Shown here: positions 12,201 to 21,779 of the stretch, piece after piece
Position numbering within the stretch: the stretch's first letter is position 1
Layout of the letters: every line of letters starts with the position of its first letter
Source: Nelumbo lutea
Lineage: Eukaryota; Streptophyta; Magnoliopsida; Proteales; Nelumbonaceae
Length of the DNA stretch: 64,000 nucleotides
Direction of reading: 5' to 3'
Assembly: GCA_022828595.1 (NCBI GenBank)
Contig: JAKGHH010000001.1
Span: forward strand, 123,392,999-123,456,998
Position numbers and translations under genes: made by a program
The notes under the pieces: generated by a model
The model's database searches: none
What the model saw: the letters and a program-made list of their open reading frames with translations, nothing else
Told to the model about the DNA's origin: nothing

Positions 12201-15200
12201 TCTAGTGCTTTAAGGGTTGCATGCTCTTATTTGGGTCCTTTGGCAGCAAGCGATCCAGCTCTGTTAAAGCCTTTGAAAGAAACTTTATTGGCTTTGCTGA
12301 AACCTAATGAAGATGCCCTTGCAAAAGGTGTACCTTTATCTGTTCTTGCAACGTCACTCCAGGTAAATGTTATTTGGTTAACACAGTTTGTTTCTTACCG
12401 TTTGTTCACTTTTTTGTTTTATTGGATACTAAGCTCTCAAACCTATTTGGCTTTATTTATGATAGGCCTGTGAGGCAAGCGCTTACATGTTTAAAACATT
12501 TACCATAATGGTACCTTTGGCCATGCAAGTTTTGCTTTTTCATCGTTCCTGTCTGAGCTTTTTAAGCAAATTGCTGTATAATAAGCAGTGGACATGTCAT
12601 TGATTCTCTATGTATCTTCTGCATCATATTTTTGTTGAACTGGTTAGCAAGTTACCTAGAATGTACAGTAGCCTCTTGTCATTTTGTAAACCACACAATT
12701 TCCTTCTCATTGACCTTTATAAATCTTTTTCAATATATTCACTAAAGAAAAAGAATTGCCAAGATATCAACAGTAATTTCATCTGAAATGTAGCTTTCCA
12801 ATGTTCTCCTTGCAAAACAGAGGCTTGGTTCTACTACACCTCGAACAACATGTATAAAATCATCATTGAAAAGCTGGCACAATGTTAAAAGTAGGCAACC
12901 AATCAAAAAGAGACATAGATGCATTGGAACAGAAGTTAACCCATCAGAAGGGCTTGAGGGCAGCCACACCTCAAAAAATGGTTAAATCATACTTTGTCAC
13001 TTTGTATTAGAATAATACTTGGCATCTTCACCTGTGCTTCCTTTTTCAATAAACTAATTCAGCCTACAACCTTGGGTTTAAGCCTCCTGGTAAAAAGAGA
13101 TTTGGAGAGCCAATTCCACAAAAATTCCGGCCCTTTGTTGGAAGGTCTTTCTTGGGAAGATTAATACCTGTGACTTGCTGCAGGAAAGAAGGCCAAACAA
13201 ATGTGTCGGGACACATGTTTGTTGTGTTTGCAAAGCTAGTGGAGAAAGTATATCCCATTTGTTTATTCAGTGTACTTTTGTGTTTTGTGTTTGGAGCTTT
13301 TCTGTTCTTTTTTTGGTTGTAGGTGGACTCCTCCCTAGGATGTGGTGGTCTCTTTGATCCAAACTTCCTGAGACAGACAAAGAAGAGAGGAAGGATTCTG
13401 TGGAAAGCAATGAGAGCAGCACTGATTTGAAATATTTGGGAAGAAGGAACAGGGAAATCTTGGGTAAAAACCTTGGAAATCTTCCATGATTTCTCCTTTA
13501 ATGACATTTTGAGATCATGGAAGGAAGTGGAAAATTTGGCTCAAGAGAAAGGGTGGTTATTGGAATGGAGACTGCCAACACCTAATGCTGTGAAACTAAA
13601 TTTTGATGGAAGCTTTTTTTGGGAAATGAAGGGCTGAATTAGGGTGTGTTTCGAGGGACAGATGGTGAGATACTAGCACTTTATTCTGGTCCTATAGAGC
13701 AAAGAGATCCATTGACAGAAGGATTATTGGCTTTGTTTCAAGGGCTGAAATTCGGAAAACAGTTTGGCTTTCAGAGGTTAGAAGTGGAAGGGGACTCTCA
13801 GGTGGTTATTTCCTGGACAAAATTTCATAGCCAAACTCCTTGGGTGTACAGGCAAAGGATCAGGAAATTGAAAGTTTAACGAGGTTATTGAGTGTTACTT
13901 TTAAATGGGTGAGAAGAACTGCAAATGGCATGGCAGATGCTTTCCCTAAACAGGGGGCAAACTGGGAGCACGTGTTTTGGGCTAAATTATCAGGCTGGTT
14001 TTGGGGACTGCAGTTCTAGTTGTATTTGGTTATTCCTATGGGTGTTGGTAAATTACCCACAGAATTGTAAACTCAGGTTTTATATAATGCTTAATATAAT
14101 TTACCTTTGCTGATAAAAAAAGCTGAATATTTTGAATTGCAAATTATTATCTATGGTTATTCCTATGTCTTTGACCTGTATACAGTTGATTATGATATAT
14201 GACTCGAGTTACACTGATATATTCTCTGTTAGATTTTGCAGAATGCAACCTAAACCAATTTCATGCTATTTTATTGATAGCTAAAAGATCTGTGAAGTTA
14301 CTGACGTAATAACTTGCTAACTTCTTGGTCATTTATAGAAGAATACCTAACTTGTGATGTGAGAGTTTCTGGAAAATTTTAGCCGTACTCCAATTTCCAA
14401 AATAGTGTAAACATAGTTGTCAAGGCGATGCCTAGGCGGGTGCCTAGGTGACAAGGCGCCTTTTGAGGCTCGCCTCGCCTAATCGCAAAGCAGTTTTGTA
14501 CTATGTATTGTAAAATACTTTTTTATTCTTTATTTTTTGACATTATAATTATAAAATAGGCACTATTAAACTAAAATATTCATTTTGTGTGTTTATATAC
14601 TAATTTGTTTTTATTATTTTCTTATTTGTTAGGATTTAATCAATACAAACATTGCTAAATGCTGTATTGAACCCTCAAAGACTTTAAAACCCGAACCAAT
14701 AAGGAAGAGCTTAAAATTATGTCTAATCAACATGTTTTCTACCACCACCAGCACCACGACCACCACTACTACTACTACTTTTTCTTTTCTTCTTTTCCTA
14801 TAACAAAAATAAGGGCTCAGCCCCTATATTTTTTGAATTTTCTTTTCCTTCTTTTTTTTTCTTCTCATGAATGTGTTGATTTTCTATACTTTAACATGTA
14901 CTCTATACTTTTTTTTTTATGAAAATTATGAATAATTATTAAGGAAATATGGCTATGGTACCTAGGGAACTACCCTGGGATCTATGTTTTCTATATAAAA
15001 AAATCCATCGCCTAGGCGACTAGGCGACAGGGCACCCCCCTGACACCCAGCCTCACCTTGGCGCCTTGAAAACTGTGTAAATATCTTAACAAATTGTGGT
15101 TTCTTCCATGTTCAATCATTGTGAAGTGTATTTTGATATTGTGTAGGTTGCAATGGGTAGGAGGCTTGGCATTGAAGAACCACAACTAATGAAGATAATG

Positions 15201-16611
15201 AGAGCAACACTTCACTCGCATAATGAATGGTTCAGGATTCAACTGTGCAAAGACCGTTTTGAAGGACTTCTTAGGATTGACACATTGAAAGAAATTAACA
15301 CTCCCTTACTTATTGATGTTACATCAAAGGCAAATGCAGATACTTCCACAACTGGATCTTCCCAAATTACCATATCTTCAAGCAGCAGGATGCCAGAAGA
15401 TGGCGGCAGCCCATGTCAAGTGTCATCAAGGGATGTTATATGTGATGAGAGTGCAATACTTAAAGTAATGGTGAGTTCTGACAATGATAATCTGCGCACA
15501 TATGGTAATCTTTTTGTGATCTCATTATGGTAACTTGTTTTTTGGTTTCACATTGTCTCCCAAGGGACAAAGGGAAAATTAAATAACTCCTGTCCCATGT
15601 CAAACCTATGGGAATTGTATTCTTTCTTTTGATTAATGAGAATCCAATAAATCCAATAGAATCCGTGGAATACAGAAAGCAAAAGAATTAAGGTACCTCA
15701 AAAAGAAGGGGGGATCTCAAAGCACATACATGTCTACTGAAATTCTCATCTCTTTGCTAAATAAACATGAACGATACGAATTAAGTTCCTTTATGCAGTC
15801 CACAGTTACTCTAGGCACCAAAAGCATGTACTGCAACATTCTCCTCATATCGCCCTTAATTTTCTTGAAGGGGGGTGGGGGGGAGTAGGTAGTGGTAAAC
15901 AAGGAATGTCATGGCTAGGTTGCATGCAGTTGTTGCAGGGACCATCACAAGCTTACTTCAGTGAAAGGATGACGTACATTTCTCCAAGCACATAGGGAGA
16001 CCCATGCTTGGCTTCCATTTTATTTGTTGTGCTCAACAATATCAGCAACAGCAACTTATAGACGTTGCTTCCGATTAAAACAATAAATCCGGACTTTCAT
16101 TATTAAATGTTTTAGAAACAATAATGTTCTTAAAATGCTTACATTCTTCACGTAATAATAAGTTCACTTTGAATCACTGTTTTATAGAATTTCGCTATCA
16201 GAAATATAAGCCAATAACTAACTGTTTGTTAGCAAACCCGAAACCTGTCAACAGGTTAAGCTGTTGGTATGAGATCTTAGGACCTCCTCTACCGACAGGA
16301 ACATTAAATTTCTTATTTCCCTTTCTCGTCCTTTTTTTTTTTTCTCTTTACCTTTATCTCACCTTTGTTAATTTTCCCTGCAGGAAGCTTATTAGGATTC
16401 ATTCCTAAGATTTGCCAATTTTGTTTTAAATGCTTGATATATCATTGATTTTTTTCCACAAAAGCTTTTCTGCTAAATTGAAACATTTATTATAGTATTT
16501 GTGATTATCTGCAGGAATTTCTTTGCTTTGCCAAGGGCTGATGACCATTAGTCTTCTAGCACAGTACAATGGAAAATGCCGAGACTGTTAATACAGCAAA
16601 TATTTGCGTAG
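3230..16611 (+). CDS. LisH/CTLH-CRA domain protein (RanBPM/GID-like), 12 exons
   Basis: Exons: 3230-3505, 3606-3707, 5385-5465, 6070-6179, 6269-6404, 6496-6594, 11018-11124, 11209-11664, 11733-11915, 12165-12362, 15147-15470 and 16515-16611. All introns are GT-AG; only exons 4/5 split a codon. The product is about 720 residues. Residues 8-30 look like a short LisH-like helix, followed by a serine-rich linker. A CTLH helix set spans about 51-107 and runs into CRA (about 103-190). A second CTLH-CRA module is encoded by exons 9-11 (about 470-655). Exon 8 encodes an acidic/serine linker with a basic patch RNRRKRWRGR (about 410-419), a possible nuclear signal. CTLH-CRA proteins are scaffold or adaptor subunits, for example of GID/CTLH ubiquitin ligases; the overall order resembles Arabidopsis At5g66810. 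Exons 7 and 12 contain frameshifts, so the reference sequence as written is interrupted. Whether this is pseudogenisation or assembly error is open. Confidence 0.88.
3745..3800 (+). repeat. (CAT)n microsatellite with dispersed-repeat tail
   Basis: Intron 2 contains about seven CAT/ATC repeats followed by CCAAGCCTTATCCCAAGTAT and GGAGTCGGCTAT. That combination resembles a short dispersed repeat common in plant genomes. No coding role. Confidence 0.5.
6753..7806. mobile_element. hAT-like non-autonomous element (outer), intron 6
   Basis: The terminal inverted repeats are TAGGGATGGCA at 6753 and, on the other strand, TAGGGGTGGTA at the right end. Flanking 8-bp duplications are CTGGGAAG (6745-6752) and CTAGGAAG (7807-7814), one mismatch. 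Eight-bp duplications and a TAGGG terminus fit the hAT superfamily. A second element (7289-7799) has inserted exactly at its right terminus; without it the outer element is about 535 bp. It encodes no transposase. Confidence 0.8.
7289..7799. mobile_element. hAT-like AGGCG-type MITE nested in another hAT element
   Basis: The ends are CAGTGTTTTAAAAGGCG and, reversed, CAATGTTTTAAAATGCG. Flanking 8-bp duplications are ACCCCTAC (7281-7288) and ATCCCTAC (7800-7807). Subterminal regions are rich in AGGCG/GAGGCGT motifs. The centre is a purine-rich AAGAAAAGAAAGG tract, which makes long low-complexity open frames that are not genes. It sits at the extreme right end of the outer element, so its target duplication overlaps that element's terminal repeat. 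Confidence 0.82.
7815..9379. other. Intron 6 filler without recognised gene
   Basis: Non-coding intronic DNA. Short open frames on both strands show no domain I recognise. Part of it may be remnant LINE sequence upstream of the fragment at 9380, but no reverse-transcriptase motif is visible. Confidence 0.4.
9380..9923 (+). mobile_element. LINE 3' fragment with RVT_3-type RNase H, intron 6
   Basis: With stops and a frameshift, the plus strand reads a W..ERINRIFQGK motif, then KLNFDGSSLGNPG (the first RNase H strand with its catalytic Asp), then ILAMYSGPIGLGD and RAEVSALLQGLRWA (Glu-containing helix). This is the RNase H region found at the end of many plant L1 retrotransposon polyproteins. 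A stop at about 9775 and a frame change break it. It ends at the hAT-like element starting at 9924. Confidence 0.8.
9924..10698. mobile_element. hAT-like AGGCG-type element, intron 6 (second copy)
   Basis: The left end is CAGTGTTCTAAACCACAAGG; the right end reversed is CAATTTAAAAGGCGCGCC. The 8-bp flanks are GTTAGAAG (9916-9923) and GTTTGAAG (10699-10706), one mismatch. Both subterminal regions carry many AGGCGC motifs and the interior is A/T rich. It has no coding capacity and interrupts the end of a LINE fragment. Confidence 0.78.
11018..11124 (+). pseudogene. Exon 7 of the CTLH-CRA gene, carrying two frameshifts
   Basis: The acceptor CTGCAG ends at 11017 and the donor follows 11124. Exon 6 ends in phase 0. 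Reading straight on gives about 26 residues and then a TAG. The family-like reading starts NE, shifts by one base within 11022-11025 (an extra A) to read LCRMKL, and shifts again at 11042-11043 (an extra G) to read NVPMLDELVHEYSVYRGIV. The last frame then runs cleanly into exon 8. No alternative acceptor opens that frame because a TGA lies at 11035-11037. Confidence 0.7.
13075..14122 (+). mobile_element. LINE 3' fragment (zf-RVT plus RNase H), intron 10
   Basis: Plus-strand frames, broken by stops and shifts, encode a zf-RVT-like segment (INTCDLLQERRPNKC then CCVCKASGESISHLFIQC, with Cys/His spacing) around 13160-13300. This is followed by KLNFDGSFF (13591 onward), EILALYSGPIEQRD, LEVEGDSQVVISW and ANGMADAFPKQGANWE, the RVT_3 RNase H and polyprotein end. 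The fragment closes with TTTGCTGATAAAAAAA near 14122, a typical LINE tail. It is 5' truncated and is related to the fragment at 9380. Confidence 0.85.
14414..15075. mobile_element. hAT-like AGGCG-type element, intron 10 (third copy)
   Basis: Ends are TAGTTGTCAAGGCG and, reversed, CAGTTTTCAAGGCG. The 8-bp flanks are TGTAAACA (14406-14413) and TGTAAATA (15076-15083), one mismatch. GCCTAGGCG motifs fill both subterminal regions. The interior has AT-rich DNA and a CCACCACTACTACTACT microsatellite near 14750-14780. No transposase is encoded. Confidence 0.78.
16515..16611 (+). pseudogene. Exon 12 (C-terminus) of the CTLH-CRA gene, carrying four frameshifts
   Basis: After the GCAG acceptor the phase-0 reading stops after eight codons. 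Pieces of a family-like tail are visible in shifting frames: ALPRAD, then SLLAQYNG, NAET and IQQIFA followed by TAG at 16609-16611. Joining them needs one base too many at each of 16522-16524 (T), 16543-16546, 16573-16576 (A) and 16590-16591 (A). The assignment of this tail is from memory of the family, not from an alignment. Confidence 0.6.
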
Positions 16612-17863
16612 TCATGTTTACAATTGTAATTCTAAAACTGCCATTATATATTATTCATTTATTTTTATTCAGTTATTAGTATAAGTGTCATATGCCCTCT
16701 CAGCTGTAAATATATGCATAGCCGGTGAAGTTGCTGCAATTAGTGACCACTGGCTTTTTCTGGTATAAAATGGACTTTGTACCATTTCTGTAACCCAAGA
16801 GAACTTTTTTTTGGGTTATGAGTTGTGTAGATTATGCCCATACGGATACTAAACAGTCATCTGGATTTGATTCACATAATGTTTATCATTAATGAAGGCT
16901 ACATGACTGGTTTCCCTTTCATTGTTCTTTGAGCAGGCATTCGATTTGTCTTTCCTTTCTGTCTTTTCTTTTTCCCCTCCTCACACAACCCCAACCACTA
17001 TAGAGACTAGGATTAGACTTGAACGCATTAGACTCTTACCAGTCATAAAATACATGGGGCCTTATACAACATCATTTCAACTTATTCTGGGCCTCATGTA
17101 TTTTTATCACGGAGGCGGTGGAGGTTCGCTTATTTTTCATTTTGGTTTCACACAGCCAATGCTAAACAGCAAAAATTTTTAGCTAATCTCGAATTCCCCA
17201 AAGGACCGTTGCCTGAAGCCAACAGAAATCAGCTGGCCATCTGAAACTAGAGGCTCAGCATTTGAAAAGAGCCACGAATACAAACATGTACAGTTGCAAA
17301 GCCTTTGTATTTTATATTTCTCGAACCATATTCTCTACATATTCTGTATTTGCACTTCTTTTCAAATTGACGCGAATGTGATTTTTCAGCGTTAGGCGTT
17401 ACATGGATTCAGGAATAAGATAAATGTATATCCATATTTTGATTTATGTTTTAATATTCAAATTTAAATTGGATTCTTATCCTTCCGGACTTGTAATCGG
17501 AATCTTTGACCTTACCATGTTACCACAGAGAACCTTGCAATCCACGAGGAGTTCGGATCCCCACACGGCACAACACCTCACATATTGAGATGCCAAGTAC
17601 CATCTCAGCCCCACTGAGGTTTAACAGCTTGGATTGGATGATGGTGGGTCCATATTTAGATCCAAATTACTGAGATTTAAATTATGGTTAAAATCTTTCT
17701 GGCTTTGTATCCCAGGTTAGCATTTTTGAATTTAGTCGAGGGCAATTGAAAGAGTTATGGCTAACATGGCGGATTTTTTAAACAAAGGATTTGCTCATGT
17801 TAAATCATGAAAGCTTTATTGTTCCCTTTATTGCTATGTTTGGTTATGAGAAAGGAAAAGGTA
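16612..17863. other. 3' UTR and downstream flank of the CTLH-CRA gene
   Basis: AT-rich DNA follows the stop codon; the 3' UTR probably ends within the first few hundred bases, but no single polyadenylation signal stands out. No gene or known element is recognised up to the gap. Confidence 0.45.
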
Positions 17864-17963
17864 NNNNNNNNNNNNNNNNNNNNNNNNNNNNNNNNNNNNN
17901 NNNNNNNNNNNNNNNNNNNNNNNNNNNNNNNNNNNNNNNNNNNNNNNNNNNNNNNNNNNNNNN
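17864..17963. other. Assembly gap of exactly 100 N
   Basis: A run of 100 Ns is the usual placeholder for a gap of unknown size. Immediately right of it, AAAACTGTCTAACA (17964-17977) equals the terminus of the copia A LTR (compare 23680-23693), and copia B LTR sequence follows. The missing DNA therefore very likely contains a further copia A LTR plus the outer part of the copia B LTR. Confidence 0.9.
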
Positions 17964-17977
17964 AAAACTGTCTAACA

Positions 17978-18092
17978 TTAACAGTAGATCAAAACTTTCC
18001 AGAAATGATTCCATCTTCCTTTTTTTTCTCACGCGTTATGTGCTGAAGTCTTGCATGTAATTGATGCTGATGTAGATTGGTCAATATGCCCC
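17978..18092 (-). repeat. Partial 3' LTR of copia B
   Basis: It aligns base by base with the 5' LTR around 27330-27435; shared blocks include GATTCCATCTTCCTTTTTTT, CGTTATGTGCT and GTAGATTGGTCAATA. After 18092 it departs from the 5' LTR, so its last 40-50 bp in this direction are missing or replaced. Confidence 0.8.
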
Positions 18093-18199
18093 CGCAAACT
18101 AAACAGGGTAGGATCAACGTTCAATTTGTCTCTCATTGTCAAAAAATGAGTTTGAGATAGCCCTTTATTAAAGATGTCAGCAATTTGATCGGCTATAGG

Positions 18200-18236
18200 T
18201 GAAGGGTTGAGAGATCCATCAGATGGACGCCCAAAG
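18200..18236 (-). repeat. 37-bp remnant of the copia A 3' LTR
   Basis: TGAAGGGTTGAGAGATCC and the following bases match the inner end of the 5' LTR at 21780-21816. A 19-bp segment (18204-18222) is repeated directly at 18236-18254, where it joins the integrase reading frame. This looks like a template-switch or repair scar at the deletion junction. Confidence 0.85.
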
Positions 18237-19094
18237 GGTTGAGAGATCCATCAGCACATAAATCGCAGTCTCTAATGCGTAACCCCAAAAGGATGTGGGT
18301 AACTCTGAGTGTATGAGAAGCGACCAGACCATATCCAATAAGGTCCTATTCCTCCTCTCCAAAACACCGTTAAGATGTGGTGTAGTAGGAGGAGCTAATT
18401 GTGATACTATCCCATTGTCCTTTAAGTAGTCCCTGAATTCGTCAGAGAGATACTCGCCACCTCGATCTGATTGAAGGGCCTTAATTTCTCTCCCTAACTG
18501 TTTCTCGACCTCTTGTCTAAACTCTTTGAACATTTCAAAGGATTCAAACTTGTGTCTCATTAGGTACACGTAACCGTATCGTGAAAAATCATCTGTGAAG
18601 GTGATGAAATACACGTGCTGATTTCGTGTCCTAACACTCAGGGGACCACATACATCAGTATGTATTAGGTCAAGTGTGCCCATACATCTTTCAGGCTTAC
18701 CGTTAAATGGCCGTTTCGTCATCTTGCCTTGTAGGCAAGGCTCACAAGTGGGAAGATCTTCTACAGTTAGAAAATCCAAAGGACCATCCTTTACCAACCT
18801 TGTGATTCGGTCAACACCGATGTGGCCAAGTCGATAATGCCACAGACACGTGGGATTAACTGTATCACGAGCTCTCTTCTTAGGGATTTCAGCCGACGTA
18901 GTTTCGGTTATGTTAGTTTCTAGAGAAGGATGTAGAACATAGAGATCGTTCTCCAGTTCCCCGTATGCGATGAATTTGTTATTTCTTTTAATAGTAATCG
19001 TATTACTAAAGAAGACAGAATAACTATCTGCACATAGTTTTGAGACAGAAATCAAATTTCTCCTTAAATTTTTTACATAAAGACAGTCTTTCAA
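18219..19094 (-). pseudogene. Copia A integrase region (GAG-pre-integrase plus rve core), truncated
   Basis: The 291-codon frame begins within the protease/integrase linker. It includes an HHCC zinc-binding region (LWHYRLGHIG ... PTCEPCLQGK, about residues 88-124), then the integrase core with DLIHTDVCGP (first Asp), ALQSDRGGEY (second Asp) and NGVLERRNRTLL (Glu). Downstream of ALETAIYVL it switches into LTR-derived sequence and stops. The triad is present, but the C-terminal part and all downstream domains are lost. Integrase inserts retroelement cDNA; this copy cannot act alone. Confidence 0.88.
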
Positions 19095-19103
19095 TACAAT
19101 TAT

Positions 19104-19286
19104 TCATTCTCTAAAAATTAATTCCACGGTTCCTATGGCCGCGGCTGCAACAGTTGCAGTAGTCCCCAAGAAGAGTGTGACTTCTCCTTCACTCAGTCTT
19201 CTGCTTACCTTGAACCCCTGCAGTGAGTTACAAGCATGAGTCGAAGCCCCGGAGTCAATACACCGGGAAGCAGAAGTGACAGGCAT
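19104..19286 (-). pseudogene. Copia A protease fragment
   Basis: A 60-codon frame contains CIDSGASTHACNS, the aspartic protease active-site motif D-S-G of copia polyproteins. It overlaps the end of the gag frame in a different reading frame and is separated from the integrase frame by a stop, so the original gag-pol polyprotein frame is broken at both sides. Confidence 0.8.
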
Positions 19287-20019
19287 CCGATGCTTTGTCT
19301 TTCTTTTGCTTCTTGCTCTTAGTGGCTTTCTTCTGAGGCTTCTTTGCCCTCCTCTTTCTCTTGCCTATTTTGCCAGTTTCAACAAGCATGGCTACAGGCT
19401 CATCCTTTCTAATCAGTTCTTCAGCTCTTTGCAACATATTGCTGAGCTCTTGTAAGCTGACATTCAGCTTGTTCATGTTATAGTTCATGATGAACGGATT
19501 AAAGGAAGGAGGCAAAGAGTTAAGGATAGCATCTATCTGGGTAGCAAGGTCCAGCCCGGATCCAAGAGCCTCCAGTTCGTTGATGTATCCCATCATCTGA
19601 AGACAATGGTCGTGAACTTGTTGACCTTTGGACATTTGTGCGGTCATGAACTATTTCAAGACCTTTTGTCGAGTAGAACGATTCTGCTCTTCATACATTT
19701 TCCTGAGACTGTCCAATATGTCTTTGGCAAGTTCGATCTGATCGAACTGCCTCTTTATCGGGTTGTCTAAGGAGGCAATGATGTAACACCAGGCAAGGTA
19801 GTTTTTCTCCTCCCATTCTTGATAGTTTCTCCTTCGGGCCTCAGAAGCCCTATCACCTGGACGCTCCGGGGCAGGATTCTTTGCCACTTTGTCCAGCTTT
19901 TCAGAAGCTAGGATCAGCATAAGGTTCCTGTACCAATCAGCATAGTTTGGGCCCTTCAACTTGTTGTCATCAAGTAGTTTTGCAAAAGATCCGTTTGCCA
20001 TTTTCTGATAAAAGAGCAA
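19255..20019 (-). pseudogene. Copia A gag (UBN2-type), one in-frame stop
   Basis: Residues 1-122 begin MLFYQKMANGSFAKLLDDNK and contain YADWYRNLMLILASEKLD, the usual start of copia gag. One TAG (19651 region) interrupts the frame, which continues with MSKGQQVHDHCLQMMGYINE and LPPSFNPFIMNYNM, typical of the UBN2 domain. A lysine-rich stretch follows. The zinc knuckle is reduced to CHFC, so its remaining ligands are missing. Gag would form the particle and bind RNA. Confidence 0.85.
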
Positions 20020-21766
20020 ACATCAGTCCACAACCTAATTTGATTCATGTTCATTTCATAGATATGGATTTTAATCTATGATCCATTTCCATTTATTCGT
20101 CTCTGAGATTTCCCTCCTTTCTCAGTGACGGAGACTACGGGTTGTCTCTGGAAATGTGGGAAATCACATAGGGTGCATGGAGCCAACTGTTTCAGCTGCA
20201 TAACCCCACCACCTTTCTGTGAAGGATCACATCCGCTCATCATATGAATTTTCCCTTTGGCCTCTGTCAGACAAGGTTCAGAGCCATTTTCAGGTAAACC
20301 TTTCTGTCCAGTGAGTGCTTACCCATCATATTCGTGAACGCCAAGGTACCGTGAGAGAGTTCCCATTTTCTGGTGAAGCCCCTCCCACATCGATCTATTA
20401 TGCCCCTATCATCTTACGAAACACTCAGACAAGCCCAACAGCAAATGGATAGCCCATTTTCTGGTGCGTTTCCTCATTACTGAAGGACCCATCCTCATGC
20501 TAATGATGAAAGGCCTTTAGAGAGTTCATCATATGAATCTCCCTATCACACGCACTCATATTAGCTAGAGGGAACAAAATTACGCCCTAGTTTGATTTAG
20601 GTCAAACCAAAGTGGCTCCCACTGACTTTCATAAAGCCAGATTTTGGTGGGCCTTAAATCGGCTAGGGTTCCACACGCAACCTCTTGATGAGGTGTGGAG
20701 CCCACCACTAAGGGAAGTCATCCAATGACCAAAGGGGACACCATGGCAATGATGTGCATTCAGCCATGGTGTGCGCAAGAGCCACTGTCGAATGAGCATG
20801 GGCCAAGTACTTATGGCCCATGTACGCAACACATCACACATCCATACATCACATGTAGGGATAAATTGATCCAATCAATTAATTATCTGTAAGGCCCATT
20901 GGAAGCCCGTTAAAATTCCATAATATTAACCATTAATATTATCTAGGTATATGGTTTGAATTAGGGTTACCCAGTTCGGCCCATATAGCTTTATCCTTTG
21001 AAATGGGCTTTTGTAGTTTTAACTATTTAAAAATGGGCCTTTTCAGGCTGGGCTGAATTAACCATTTAATTAAATATCAATCCTTAGTCCCATTAGTGGG
21101 AAATTAGGGCTGACATTCAGCCTTGATTAAACCCTAGAATTGGTCCAAACAGTTTTGAACCAATCTTGGTTCGAATGGGTCTAGTGTTTGATTTTTAATT
21201 AAATCCTTAATTCAAGAAAATAATCTGAAATTAAATACTGATAAAAGGAAAAACAAGAATCAGTCAAACAGGGCTGTTCGCACAATCCTTCCTGCAAAAC
21301 AGAGGTTAGATCACAGAATGCAGTTTCACAAACTACAAATCGCAGATAGCATTTCTCTTATCTGCGAAATCTCCTTCTCTGCGCCGCCATCTTCGATCCA
21401 AAATAAAATAAATAGAAATCCTATTTCTATTAATAATTACATCAGATCAAATACCTATACATTGAGTCTAGAAAATAAAAAAAAATTTACAGACCCAAAA
21501 TAAATCAAGAACTGCAAAATCGCAGGTTCCCTGCGCAAACCAAGAATTCGATCTCCTCTTGTACGAACAACCCATAAATCAAGAAAATTATAAAGAACAA
21601 TTCTAAATAATAATCAGATTTATTTAAAATTAATTTCAGATTATTTGCCCAACTGTTTTGGGAACAAATTTCCCAAAACCAAATCTGCGCAAATTGGGTA
21701 GAACGCCTTCTCCCTAATTGCGCAGGTTCAGATCTGAAACAGAATGGTTCAAGATTTGAACCTGTG
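20020..21766 (-). other. Copia A leader between primer site and gag
   Basis: Non-coding leader of copia A. Its PBS-proximal part (about 21200-21778) is homologous to two extra copies at 47890-48456 and 48541-49066. Short frames here show no domain. The gag start is at the left end. Confidence 0.7.
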
Positions 21767-21778
21767 GCTTTGATACCA
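21767..21778 (-). other. Primer binding site of copia A (tRNA-iMet)
   Basis: The minus strand reads TGGTATCAAAGC one base after the LTR end. This matches the common plant iMet primer site TGGTATCAGAGC with one difference. Confidence 0.85.
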
Positions 21779-21779
21779 C

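Noticed and set aside
16124..16408. 94-codon frame inside intron 11
   Set aside because: It lies between the exon 11 donor and exon 12 acceptor and has no domain; a hydrophobic tail comes from a T-rich tract.
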